Assembly (NCBI GenBank): GCA_036378175.1
Contig: DASUWY010000007.1
Coordinates: forward strand, 1-64,000
DNA from: Thermoleophilaceae bacterium
Lineage (GTDB): Bacteria; Actinomycetota; Thermoleophilia; Solirubrobacterales; Thermoleophilaceae
Direction: 5' to 3'
DNA length: 64,000 bases
This document shows, piece after piece, positions 8,518-15,564 of the stretch (within the stretch, counting starts at the first letter, position 1; each line of letters starts with the position of its first letter). Under the pieces are notes generated by a model. It was not told the origin of the DNA. It searched no databases and saw only the letters and a program-made list of their open reading frames with translations. The position numbers and the translations under genes are program-made.

Positions 8518-9891
8518 CTACGCCGCCACCTCCTCGCGGTCCCAGTTGCGGATGTCCACGAAGTGTCCTTCTATGGCGGCCGCCGCGGCCATCTCCGGGC
8601 TCACCAGGTGGGTCCGTCCCCCTCTTCCCTGCCTGCCCTCGAAATTCCTGTTCGAGGTGCTCGCGCAGCGCTCGCCCGGCTGCAGGATGTCCGGGTTCAT
8701 GCCGAGGCACATCGAGCAGCCCGCGCTTCGCCAGTCGAAGCCGGCCTCGCGGAACACCTCGTGGAGCCCCTCGGCCTCGGCCTGCGCCTTCACCTGCTGA
8801 GAGCCCGGCACCACCATTGCGTTCACCTCGGGATGCACGCGGCGGCCCTTCACCACCGCGGCGGCGGCGCGAAGGTCGCCGATGCGCGAGTTGGTGCATG
8901 AGCCGATGAACACCCGATCAAGGCGGATCTCCTCGATGCCGGTGCCCGGCTCGAGTTCCATGTACTTGAGCGCGCGCTCGTCCGTCTCGGTCTGCGGCGA
9001 CGGCACCTCGCCGGTGACCGACACCACCATCCCGGGCGTGGTTCCCCACGTGACCTGCGGGGCGAGGGCGGAGGCGTCCACCTCCACCACCTTGTCGAAC
9101 TCGGCGCCGTGGTCGGTGTGGAGCTCGCGCCAGTACTCGGGCACGCTCGCCGGTGCCGCCTCCCGGCCGATCACCCACTCGAAGGTGGTGTCGTCCGGCG
9201 CGACCATCCCGGCGCGGCCGCCGCCCTCAATCGTCATGTTGCAGATCGTCATGCGGCCTTCCATCGACATCGCCTCGACCGGACCGCCCGCGTACTCGAT
9301 CACGTAGCCCTGCCCGCCGGCGGTGCCCATCTGTCCGATGGTGCCGAGGATCAGGTCCTTGGGCGTGACGCCGTAGCCGAGCTCGCCGTCGTAGCGCACC
9401 AGCATCGACCTGGGCTTCGACTGGCGCAGGGTCTGGGTGGCGAGCACGTGCTCCACCTCGCTCGTGCCAATGCCGAACGCGAGCGCCCCGAACGCGCCGT
9501 GGGTGGCGGTGTGAGAGTCGCCGCACACGATGGTCATGCCGGGCTGGGTGACGCCCAGCTCAGGTCCGATCACGTGCACGATCCCCTGCCGCGACGAGCC
9601 GATCGAGTAGACCGGGATGCCGAACTCCTCGCAGTTGCGCTCGAGCGTCTCCACCTGCACGCGGCTCAGGTGATCGGCGATCTGGGCCGCCACGGTGGAG
9701 CCGTCGGTGGGCACGTTGTGATCCGCTGTGGCGAGGGTGCGGTCCGGGCGGCGGACCTTGCGGCCGGCCATGCGGAGGCCGTCGAAGGCCTGGGGCGAGG
9801 TGACCTCGTGCACGAGGTGCAGGTCTATGTACAGCAGACCTGGCGCCACCTCGTGGGCCTCCCAGATCTTGTCGAACAGCGTCTTTGGCAT
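8518..9891 (-). CDS. leuC: 3-isopropylmalate dehydratase large subunit
   Basis: 457 residues, aconitase-type [4Fe-4S] subunit of isopropylmalate isomerase. The start [15 protein letters not shown] is canonical. [27 protein letters not shown], and cluster cysteines in [12 protein letters not shown] and [12 protein letters not shown] are visible. The chosen ATG has an AGGAG Shine-Dalgarno inside the end of the regulator gene and lies 4 bases after that gene's stop; a longer upstream reading is not supported by the family. Translationally close to the regulator, it belongs to the same mRNA. Confidence 0.96.
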   Translation of the reverse strand: MPKTLFDKIWEAHEVAPGLLYIDLHLVHEVTSPQAFDGLRMAGRKVRRPDRTLATADHNVPTDGSTVAAQIADHLSRVQVETLERNCEEFGIPVYSIGSSRQGIVHVIGPELGVTQPGMTIVCGDSHTATHGAFGALAFGIGTSEVEHVLATQTLRQSKPRSMLVRYDGELGYGVTPKDLILGTIGQMGTAGGQGYVIEYAGGPVEAMSMEGRMTICNMTIEGGGRAGMVAPDDTTFEWVIGREAAPASVPEYWRELHTDHGAEFDKVVEVDASALAPQVTWGTTPGMVVSVTGEVPSPQTETDERALKYMELEPGTGIEEIRLDRVFIGSCTNSRIGDLRAAAAVVKGRRVHPEVNAMVVPGSQQVKAQAEAEGLHEVFREAGFDWRSAGCSMCLGMNPDILQPGERCASTSNRNFEGRQGRGGRTHLVSPEMAAAAAIEGHFVDIRNWDREEVAA

Positions 9892-9895
9892 CGGT

Positions 9896-10483
9896 TCAGC
9901 TTCTCCTGAGTCCGGCGGATACAACGGCGTAGAAGCGGGCGTCTGTGTCGCCCGGGTTCTCGAAGTGGTGTGGCAGGTCGGCGTCGAAGGTCACGCAGTC
10001 GCCCTCCGCGAGGTCGTACGGCGCGCCGTCGCAGACCAGGCGCAGCTTGCCCTCGGTGACGACGGCGGTCTCGCGGCTGCCGGCCTCGTGGATTGGCGGG
10101 TCGCCCCTCTGGCCCGTGGCGCCGCCCGGAGCGAGGAAGTGCTCGGACAGCTCGAGCCGCTGGCCCGGCAGCGCGGGCGTGAGCACCTCGAAGCGGTGCC
10201 CGTAAGCGGCCACGCCGCCATCGCGGCGCTCGTGCATGCGGACGACGTTCACCCCATCCCCCTCGTCGAGCCGCAGCAGCTGGGAGAGCGTGAGCTCGAG
10301 CCCGGCGGCGATGCGCTCGGCCACGGCGATCGTGGGGCTCGTCTCCCCGCGCTCGACCTGCGAGAGCATCTGGGCGGACACGCCACTGCGCTCCGCGAGG
10401 TCGCGCAGCGACAGGTTCAAGCCTTCCCGCAGGAGCTTGATGCGGCGCCCGAGCGAGGGTGCGTGTGAGTTGCTAACAGCCAT
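9896..10483 (-). CDS. XRE-type regulator with cupin domain, first gene of the leu operon
   Basis: 195 residues. A helix-turn-helix of the Cro/C1 type spans about residues 12-66 ([20 protein letters not shown], then [20 protein letters not shown]). A cupin-2 sensor domain follows at about 115-185 ([28 protein letters not shown]). This architecture is found in PuuR- and SutR-like regulators that sense small metabolites. It is the promoter-proximal gene of the leuCD operon and starts 9 bases from a 26-bp palindrome, so it most likely controls its own operon. The ligand may be a pathway acid such as isopropylmalate, but that is a guess. The ATG fits a leaderless start from TAACTT. Confidence 0.88.
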   Translation of the reverse strand: MAVSNSHAPSLGRRIKLLREGLNLSLRDLAERSGVSAQMLSQVERGETSPTIAVAERIAAGLELTLSQLLRLDEGDGVNVVRMHERRDGGVAAYGHRFEVLTPALPGQRLELSEHFLAPGGATGQRGDPPIHEAGSRETAVVTEGKLRLVCDGAPYDLAEGDCVTFDADLPHHFENPGDTDARFYAVVSAGLRRS

Positions 10484-10489
10484 CGTCGT

Positions 10490-10518
10490 AAGTTATCACA
10501 GACATCTGTCCGTGATAA
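10490..10518 (-). promoter_or_regulatory. leu operon promoter overlapped by a 26-bp operator palindrome
   Basis: Positions 10493-10518 form a near-perfect palindrome: outer arms TTATCAC and GTGATAA, inner arms GACA and TGTC, with only the 8th pair and the centre unmatched. Read on the minus strand, the hexamer TAACTT (10490-10495) overlaps the proximal arm and ends 6 bases before the regulator ATG, matching the leaderless -10 pattern. A dimeric XRE protein bound here would block polymerase. The symmetry is observed; binding by the adjacent regulator is inferred. Confidence 0.7.
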
Positions 10519-10529
10519 TCGGCGGAGAG

Positions 10530-10586
10530 TCCCAACTTCTTGAGAGCTATCCCAGGTAGGTGTGCCAGGGGAACAGCTAGTTGGGA
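10530..10586 (-). terminator. inverted repeat after the acyl-CoA ligase, possible terminator
   Basis: TCCCAACT at 10530-10537 and AGTTGGGA at 10579-10586 are perfect complements, with a further AGCT pair just inside. It lies between the stop of the acyl-CoA ligase and the leu operon promoter, both on the minus strand, which is where a terminator is expected. The 41-base loop is long and there is no T run, so an unknown regulatory site is an alternative. Confidence 0.4.
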
Positions 10587-10592
10587 TCGTGG

Positions 10593-12182
10593 TCAGGCCT
10601 GGGCCGGTTCGCCCTCTGCCTCCGCACCGGCGCCCTCCTCAGCGAAGCGGGCCCGCAGCACCTTCTTGTCGAACTTGCCCACTGAGGTCTTCGGCACCTC
10701 GTCGATGAACTCCACGCGGTCCGGCACCCACCACTTCGCCACGCGTGGCTGGAGATGCTCGCGAATCCCCTCGGCGTCGAGGTCGCAGCCCTCCTTCTTC
10801 ACCACGCAGGCGCACGGGCGCTCGCTCCACTTGTCGTCCGGCACCGCGATCACCGCGGCCTCGAGCACGTCCGGGTGGGCCATGATCTCGTTCTCGAGCT
10901 CCACGGACGAGATCCATTCGCCGCCCGACTTCACGAGGTCCTTCGTCCGGTCCACGAGCTTGATGTAGGAGCCGTGCACGAGCTCGGCAACGTCGCCGGT
11001 GCGCAGCCAGCCGTCATCTGTGAACTTCTCGGCCGAGGTGTCGTCGTTGTAGTACGCGCGCGCCACCCACGGGCCGCGCACCTGGAGCTCCCCGCCTGCC
11101 TCCTCGTCGATGCGGTAGTCCACGAGCGGGAGCGTTCGTCCCTGCACCGCGCGGACCTTGTACTGCTCGTCCTCGGACAGCTCCTCCTCCCCCGGCACGC
11201 GGGAGGTCGAGGCGAGCGGGCTCGTCTCCGTCATGCCCCAGCCCTGGAGCACCGGCACGCTGAACTGCTCATCGTAGGCGCGGATCAGCGACTCCGGCAC
11301 CGCCGAGCCGCCGCACATGATCTCGCGCACGCTCGAGAGGTCGGGCTTGTTCTCGAGCTGGAGCAGGCCCTGCCAGATCGTCGGCACGCCGGCGGCCATC
11401 GACACCTTTTCCTTCGCGATCAGGTCGGCGATGTCCTGCGGCATCATCCGCGGGCCCGGGAACACGAGCGCGGCGCCGGACATGCTCGCCGTGTACGGAA
11501 TGCCCCACGCGTTCGCGTGGAACATCGGCACCACCGGCATCACGCGATCGTGCTGGCGGATGCCCATGGCGTCAGCGTGGCCTGCGCCGAGCGAGTGCAG
11601 CACCGTCGAGCGGTGCGAGTACACCACGCCCTTCGGGCGGCCCGTGGTGCCGCTCGTGTAACACATCGCCGCGGCGTCGTTCTCGTCGAGGTCCGGGAAC
11701 GCGAAGGTGGGATCGCCGTCGGCGATCAACTGCTCGTAGTCGAGGGCCCCCTCGCGCTCACCCGGCCCGTCAGGCATCAGCACCTCGTGCTCGACGTCCT
11801 CGAAGTGCGGCATGGCTCCCGCGAGCGAGGCGTCGAGGAAGATCACCTTGTCCTCCGCGTGCCCCACGATGTAGTGGAGGTCCTCCTCGAACAGCCGGAT
11901 GTTGAGGGTGTGGAGCACGGCCCCCATGCTCGGCACCGCCAGGTAGAGCTCGAGGTGGCGCACGGAGTTCCAGCCGAACGTCGCCACTCGATCTCCGCGG
12001 CTCACCCCGAGGCTTTCCAACGAGCTCGCCAGCCGCCGCGCGCGCTCGACCACCTTGCCGTACGTCGACCTCTCCACTCCGTCCTGCGTCCGGCTGACGA
12101 TGTCCCGATCGGGGAACACCGTCTCCGCCCGTTCGGCCACATGGCGCACCAGAAGTGGGTAGTCCTGCATCAATCCCCTCAT
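10593..12182 (-). CDS. acyl-CoA synthetase (AMP-forming fatty acid-CoA ligase)
   Basis: 529 residues of the ANL superfamily. The A3 motif [17 protein letters not shown], the VPMFHANAWGIPY segment of medium/long-chain acyl-CoA ligases, GWGMTETSPL, GWLRTGD and the carboxy-terminal catalytic lysine in KTSVGKFDKK are all present. It would activate fatty acids for beta-oxidation or lipid synthesis. The ATG at 12182 is chosen because TACGCT ends 7 bases upstream on the minus strand; a second ATG at 12170 is possible. The carboxy end has a short Ala/Glu-rich tail. It is not part of the leu operon. Confidence 0.92.
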   Translation of the reverse strand: MRGLMQDYPLLVRHVAERAETVFPDRDIVSRTQDGVERSTYGKVVERARRLASSLESLGVSRGDRVATFGWNSVRHLELYLAVPSMGAVLHTLNIRLFEEDLHYIVGHAEDKVIFLDASLAGAMPHFEDVEHEVLMPDGPGEREGALDYEQLIADGDPTFAFPDLDENDAAAMCYTSGTTGRPKGVVYSHRSTVLHSLGAGHADAMGIRQHDRVMPVVPMFHANAWGIPYTASMSGAALVFPGPRMMPQDIADLIAKEKVSMAAGVPTIWQGLLQLENKPDLSSVREIMCGGSAVPESLIRAYDEQFSVPVLQGWGMTETSPLASTSRVPGEEELSEDEQYKVRAVQGRTLPLVDYRIDEEAGGELQVRGPWVARAYYNDDTSAEKFTDDGWLRTGDVAELVHGSYIKLVDRTKDLVKSGGEWISSVELENEIMAHPDVLEAAVIAVPDDKWSERPCACVVKKEGCDLDAEGIREHLQPRVAKWWVPDRVEFIDEVPKTSVGKFDKKVLRARFAEEGAGAEAEGEPAQA

Positions 12183-12189
12183 GCGCGCC

Positions 12190-12231
12190 AGCGTAGCGCG
12201 CTTACGCACGGCGGGCGGCGGGCACTAGCCT
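12190..12231. promoter_or_regulatory. two divergent leaderless-type -10 elements
   Basis: On the minus strand TACGCT (12190-12195) ends 7 bases before the acyl-CoA ligase ATG. On the plus strand TAGCCT (12226-12231) ends 6 bases before the GTG at 12238. Neither gene has a Shine-Dalgarno. Confidence 0.5.
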
Positions 12232-12237
12232 CGAACC

Positions 12238-12495
12238 GTGCTCAGACAGACGCTCATGTTCACGGTGCGCTACGGCATCGCCGGCGTGCTGATCATCATC
12301 GGCCAGGTGGTGCTCGTGGCCGACACGGGGCCCACCGGCGCGGGCTGGGAAGGCTGGGCGCTCTTCACGGGGGCCGGCGTGGCCATCCTGCTGCTCAACC
12401 TGCTGTTCAGGATGGGAGTGGAAGGCGATCGGGACCGGCAGCGGGAAGAGGATGCCCGGCGCTACTTCGACGAGCACGGCCGCTGGCCGGATTAG
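12238..12495 (+). CDS. small two-helix membrane protein, unknown function
   Basis: 85 residues. Two hydrophobic segments (about residues 14-27, GIAGVLIIIGQVVLV, and 41-57, ALFTGAGVAILLLNLLF) are followed by a charged cytoplasmic-type tail RDRQREEDARRYFDEHGRWPD. No family recognised. The GTG start is supported by TAGCCT 6 bases upstream, and a strong hairpin terminator follows 18 bases after the stop, so this is a stand-alone transcription unit. Confidence 0.72.
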   Translation: MLRQTLMFTVRYGIAGVLIIIGQVVLVADTGPTGAGWEGWALFTGAGVAILLLNLLFRMGVEGDRDRQREEDARRYFDEHGRWPD

Positions 12496-12513
12496 AGGTG
12501 CGGAGGTGCGGGG

Positions 12514-12543
12514 TTGCAGGGCTGCGACTCCGCAGCCCTGCAA
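12514..12543 (+). terminator. 12-bp stem hairpin terminator
   Basis: TTGCAGGGCTGC and GCAGCCCTGCAA pair perfectly over 12 bp around a 6-base loop. It follows the 85-residue membrane protein gene and faces the end of the convergent 46-residue gene, so it can serve both. No long T tract. Confidence 0.75.
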
Positions 12544-12557
12544 TTCCGCAATTCCGG

Positions 12558-12698
12558 TCAGTAGGCCCTTGAGCCTCTGAAATGCGTCAGGAACGCCACC
12601 AGCGCGAGGATGGCGAGTACGAACAGAATCGGGTGAACGATCGCTCCGCCCGCGATTGCGATTACGAGCAGCACGATTCCGATGATCAACCAGAGCAT
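12558..12698 (-). CDS. 46-residue hydrophobic protein
   Basis: Starts MLWLIIGIVLLVIAIAGGA and ends with the basic THFRGSRAY. It is almost entirely two membrane-spanning segments. A good Shine-Dalgarno (AGGGAGGT) sits 5 bases before the ATG, which supports translation. The composition resembles the very small hydrophobic stress-linked proteins (Lmo0937/DUF5670-like) common in Gram-positive bacteria; this family link is tentative. It is short enough to be missed by length-filtered gene calling. Confidence 0.68.
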   Translation of the reverse strand: MLWLIIGIVLLVIAIAGGAIVHPILFVLAILALVAFLTHFRGSRAY

Positions 12699-12765
12699 TT
12701 AGAACCTCCCTGTCCCTTCGTCGGGGTACTCGGCCCGTAGTACCCGAAACTCAGGCGCGTAGACG

Positions 12766-13773
12766 CTAGGTGGCGCGTTGAAGCAACTCGTGCAATTCGC
12801 GGCTACCGGGCGGTTCCGGCGTGTTGCGCAGCTCCGCGCGCCCGAGCGCGACCCTCACGATTTCGTCGAACGACTCCGGCTTCACGCCGATCTCGCCGAG
12901 GCTCGTGACGCCCGTGCGCGCCGCAAGGGCGGCCGCCAGCGGCGCCGCCTGAGCAGGATCATCGGAGTCGCCGCCGAGCGCTCGCGCGAGCCTGCCCATC
13001 ACCTCGGGCACGCGGCCCGACATCAGCTCAAGCGCGTGCGGCAGCAGCACGGAATACACCTGCGCGTGCGGTGCGCCTGTCTCCCTCACGGTGGTCTGCG
13101 AGAGCACGTGCAGGACCGCGAGGCCGGCCGAGCCGATCGCGTAGCCGGCGAGGATGCCGGCCAGCGCGAGCGCCGGGCGGTCCAGCTCGTGGCTGCCGAG
13201 CCCGCGGGCGATCAGCGCTGCGGCGTCGAGCGCGGCGTGGTCGGCCAATGGGTTCGCGCTCGGGGTGTACAGCGCCTCGACCGCGTGCGAAAGCGCGTTC
13301 ATCGCGCTCGCCGCGATGCCCGGCATCGGCTGCGAGCCCATCAGCGCCGGATCCCCGATCACGAGCGACGGCCGAACGAGCCTGACGTCCTCCACCCCCG
13401 CCGGCATGCGGTGGATGCGAGTCATCTCGGCGCCGGAGAGCGTGGTGGGAATGGCCGCGACCGGCAGCCCGTCCGCGGCGCCGATGCCCTTGGCCGAGTC
13501 GATCACCCGCCCGCCCCCCAATGCCACGAGGGGCCGCTCGCCCACCTCGGCGCGCACCCGCGCGGCGGCGTCCGGCACCGGCCCCGGCTTCACCTCCAAC
13601 ACCACGCCCGCGTCCTTCACGAGCTGCGGCGCGTCCGCCGCGGCGCGCTCGGTGGTGAGCAGCGCGTACCCCTCGAACCCGCGCCGCTGGAGCAGCCGCG
13701 CGGCATCGGACAGCGCGCCCGCGCCGTATCGGATCAGGCGCTCGCCGTCGTACCAGGTGAAGTCGTCACGCAC
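12766..13773 (-). CDS. iron-type alcohol dehydrogenase, maleylacetate reductase-like
   Basis: 335 residues of the Fe-ADH superfamily. The NAD-binding VALGGGRVIDSAKGIG segment and AIPTTLSGAEMT are typical. The metal site is represented by NALSHAVEALYTP and by HVLSQTTVRETGAPHAQVYS, where the usual H-x(n)-HG pattern is close to that of maleylacetate reductases rather than AdhB-type enzymes. Maleylacetate reductase completes aromatic ring degradation, but no other catabolic gene is adjacent, so the substrate is open. The GTG start lies 8 bases after TATGCT on the minus strand. Confidence 0.85.
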   Translation of the reverse strand: MRDDFTWYDGERLIRYGAGALSDAARLLQRRGFEGYALLTTERAAADAPQLVKDAGVVLEVKPGPVPDAAARVRAEVGERPLVALGGGRVIDSAKGIGAADGLPVAAIPTTLSGAEMTRIHRMPAGVEDVRLVRPSLVIGDPALMGSQPMPGIAASAMNALSHAVEALYTPSANPLADHAALDAAALIARGLGSHELDRPALALAGILAGYAIGSAGLAVLHVLSQTTVRETGAPHAQVYSVLLPHALELMSGRVPEVMGRLARALGGDSDDPAQAAPLAAALAARTGVTSLGEIGVKPESFDEIVRVALGRAELRNTPEPPGSRELHELLQRAT

Positions 13774-13781
13774 GCGGCGGG

Positions 13782-13787
13782 AGCATA
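13782..13787 (-). promoter_or_regulatory. -10 TATGCT of the Fe-ADH gene
   Basis: Read on the minus strand, TATGCT ends 8 bases before the GTG at 13773, in the 23-base gap from leuA. It would let the dehydrogenase be transcribed separately from leuA. Confidence 0.45.
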
Positions 13788-13796
13788 GGGGTCCCG

Positions 13797-15392
13797 CTAG
13801 GGCGCCGGGGTGCCGCGCGCGGCTTCCTCGAGGTGGCGCTCCGCCTCGTCGGACACGGACCTCGTGCTGGCGATCGCGTTGGTGAGCGCGCGCAGGTATG
13901 CACGGCCCGACGCCTCGAGGATGTCCGTGGACACGCCCTGACCCGAAGCGAGGTTGCCGTCGAGCTCCAGCAGCACCGTCACCTCACCGAGCGCGTCGCG
14001 CCCGCCGGTGACCGCGCTCACGTGGTACTCCTTGAGCCGGGCGTCGTAGCCCACCGCCGCGCCCAGTGCGCTGAAGAAGGCGTCCACCGGGCCGTCGCCG
14101 GTGAAGCTGCCCTCCCGCACCTCGCCGTCAGGCATGCGGACCCGCGCCCTCGCGAGCGGGGAGCGACCGGACGAGGCCTCCACGTCGAAGGAGTCGAGCA
14201 CGAACGCGGTGGGCGACTCGCGCATCTCGTCGGACACGATCGCCTCGAGGTCGAGCGCCGTGACCTTCTTCTTCTTGTCCGCCAGCTCCTTGAAGCGCTT
14301 GAAGGCGGTGTTCAGCGCCGCGCCCTCCACCTGGAAGCCGAGCTCCTCGAGCGCCTTGCGCAGCGCGTGGCGGCCGGAGTGCTTGCCGAGCACGATGGCG
14401 TTCGTCTCGAGACCGATCGTGGTGGCGTCCATGATCTCGTAGGTGGTGCGCTCCTTGAGCACGCCGTCCTGGTGGATGCCCGCCTCGTGCGCGAAGGCGT
14501 TGCGGCCCACGATCGCTTTGTTGGGCTGCACCTGGTAGCCAGTGAGGCGAGAGATGAGCCGGCTGGTTCGCGCGATCTCGCGCGTGTCGACTCCCGTCCA
14601 CAGCCCGAGGCTCGACTCGCGCGTGTGGAGCAGCATCACGATCTCCTCGAGCGACGCGTTGCCCGCGCGCTCGCCGATGCCGTTGATCGCGCACTCGAAC
14701 TGGCGGCAGCCCGCCTCGAGTCCGGAAAGAGAATTCGCCACGGCCAACCCGAGGTCGTCGTGGCAGTGCACGGAAGTGGTGACCTTGCGGAGATCGGGCA
14801 CGAGCCGGTAGAGCTCGGCCCACATCTCGGCGTACTCCTGCGGCATCGTGTAGCCCACGGTGTCGGGCACGTTGATGGTGGTGGCACCCTCGTCGATCGC
14901 AATCTGGATCACCTCGGCCATGAACTCGATGTCCGAGCGCGAGCCGTCCTCGGGCGAGAACTCCACGTCGTCGGTGTACTGCTTGGCGTGCGCCACGGCC
15001 GCGCGCGCCTGACCCTTCACGTCCTCGCGCGTGGTCTGCAGCTTGCGCTCGATGTGGATGTCGCTCGTGGCGATGAAGGTGTGGATGCGCGGCCGCTCGG
15101 CGTCCTTCACGGCGTTCCATGCGGCGTCGATGTCCTGGCTCGACGTCCGCGCCAGGCCGCAGATGATCGGGCCCTCCACCTCGCGCGCGATCGCCTGCAC
15201 CGACTCGAAATCGCCGGGCGAGGTGATCGGGAACCCGGCCTCGATCACGTCCACCCCCAGGCGCGCGAGCTGGTGGGCGATCTCGAGCTTCTCCTGCTTG
15301 TTCAGCGAGATGCCCGGCGACTGCTCGCCGTCGCGCAGCGTCGTGTCGAAGACCCGTACTCGGTTCTCGTCTCTTCGCTCTCGATCGCTCAT
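13797..15392 (-). CDS. leuA: 2-isopropylmalate synthase
   Basis: 531 residues. It condenses 2-ketoisovalerate with acetyl-CoA in the committed step of leucine synthesis. RVFDTTLRDGEQSPGISL near residues 13-30, SVHCHDDLGLAVANSLSG with the metal-binding histidines, GIGERAGNASLEEIVM, and a carboxy-terminal allosteric domain (about 410-525) are visible. Leucine feedback is the family norm. The ATG has an AGAGGAATAGGA ribosome-binding region. Upstream is a leucine-rich leader peptide, so expression is probably also attenuated by charged tRNA-Leu. It is unlinked from the leuCDB operon. Confidence 0.96.
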   Translation of the reverse strand: MSDRERRDENRVRVFDTTLRDGEQSPGISLNKQEKLEIAHQLARLGVDVIEAGFPITSPGDFESVQAIAREVEGPIICGLARTSSQDIDAAWNAVKDAERPRIHTFIATSDIHIERKLQTTREDVKGQARAAVAHAKQYTDDVEFSPEDGSRSDIEFMAEVIQIAIDEGATTINVPDTVGYTMPQEYAEMWAELYRLVPDLRKVTTSVHCHDDLGLAVANSLSGLEAGCRQFECAINGIGERAGNASLEEIVMLLHTRESSLGLWTGVDTREIARTSRLISRLTGYQVQPNKAIVGRNAFAHEAGIHQDGVLKERTTYEIMDATTIGLETNAIVLGKHSGRHALRKALEELGFQVEGAALNTAFKRFKELADKKKKVTALDLEAIVSDEMRESPTAFVLDSFDVEASSGRSPLARARVRMPDGEVREGSFTGDGPVDAFFSALGAAVGYDARLKEYHVSAVTGGRDALGEVTVLLELDGNLASGQGVSTDILEASGRAYLRALTNAIASTRSVSDEAERHLEEAARGTPAP

Positions 15393-15423
15393 GTCGTTCC
15401 TATTCCTCTCTTCTCAGGTCCTG

Positions 15424-15493
15424 CCTTCTCCGAATCGGCTTGCGGCTGCGCGGCCGCCACGCGTTATTCCCCCCGAAGGGGGAGGAGGAGAAG
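15424..15493 (-). promoter_or_regulatory. leuA attenuator region with UUCG hairpin
   Basis: On the minus strand a stem of five C and five G closed by a UUCG tetraloop (15469-15482, with one more U-A pair) lies inside the last codons of the leader peptide. The leucine codon run contains CUUCUCC (plus 15487-15493), complementary to GGAGAAG (plus 15425-15431) just before leuA. A ribosome stalled on leucine codons would keep these from pairing. The elements are observed; the exact terminator or anti-Shine-Dalgarno mechanism is inferred. Confidence 0.55.
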
Positions 15494-15517
15494 TCGCAGG
15501 TCGAGCAGGAACGCCAT
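15464..15517 (-). CDS. leuL: leuA leader peptide, leucine-rich
   Basis: A 17-codon reading frame, MAFLLDLRLLLLPLRGE, with eight leucines including four in a row, ending TAA 71 bases before leuA. The ATG lies 9 bases after TAGTCT on the minus strand, so it would be the first thing translated from the leuA mRNA. Such leader peptides are established for leuA in actinobacteria, where scarcity of leucyl-tRNA stalls the ribosome and allows downstream expression. Too short for ordinary ORF calling but very unlikely by chance given position and composition. Confidence 0.8.
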   Translation of the reverse strand: MAFLLDLRLLLLPLRGE

Positions 15518-15526
15518 GCGCGACCA

Positions 15527-15532
15527 AGACTA
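15527..15532 (-). promoter_or_regulatory. -10 TAGTCT of the leuL-leuA transcript
   Basis: Read on the minus strand, TAGTCT ends 9 bases before the leader-peptide ATG. It lies between the end of the sigma-fusion gene and leuL. Confidence 0.55.
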
Positions 15533-15564
15533 CACAGTGCGCGCGAGCTTGCCGACGAGCCGCG

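Noticed and set aside
10519..10592. T-box riboswitch before the leu operon
   Set aside because: No AGGGUGG-like antiterminator bulge and no specifier loop; the region lies upstream of the proposed promoter and not in the mRNA leader.
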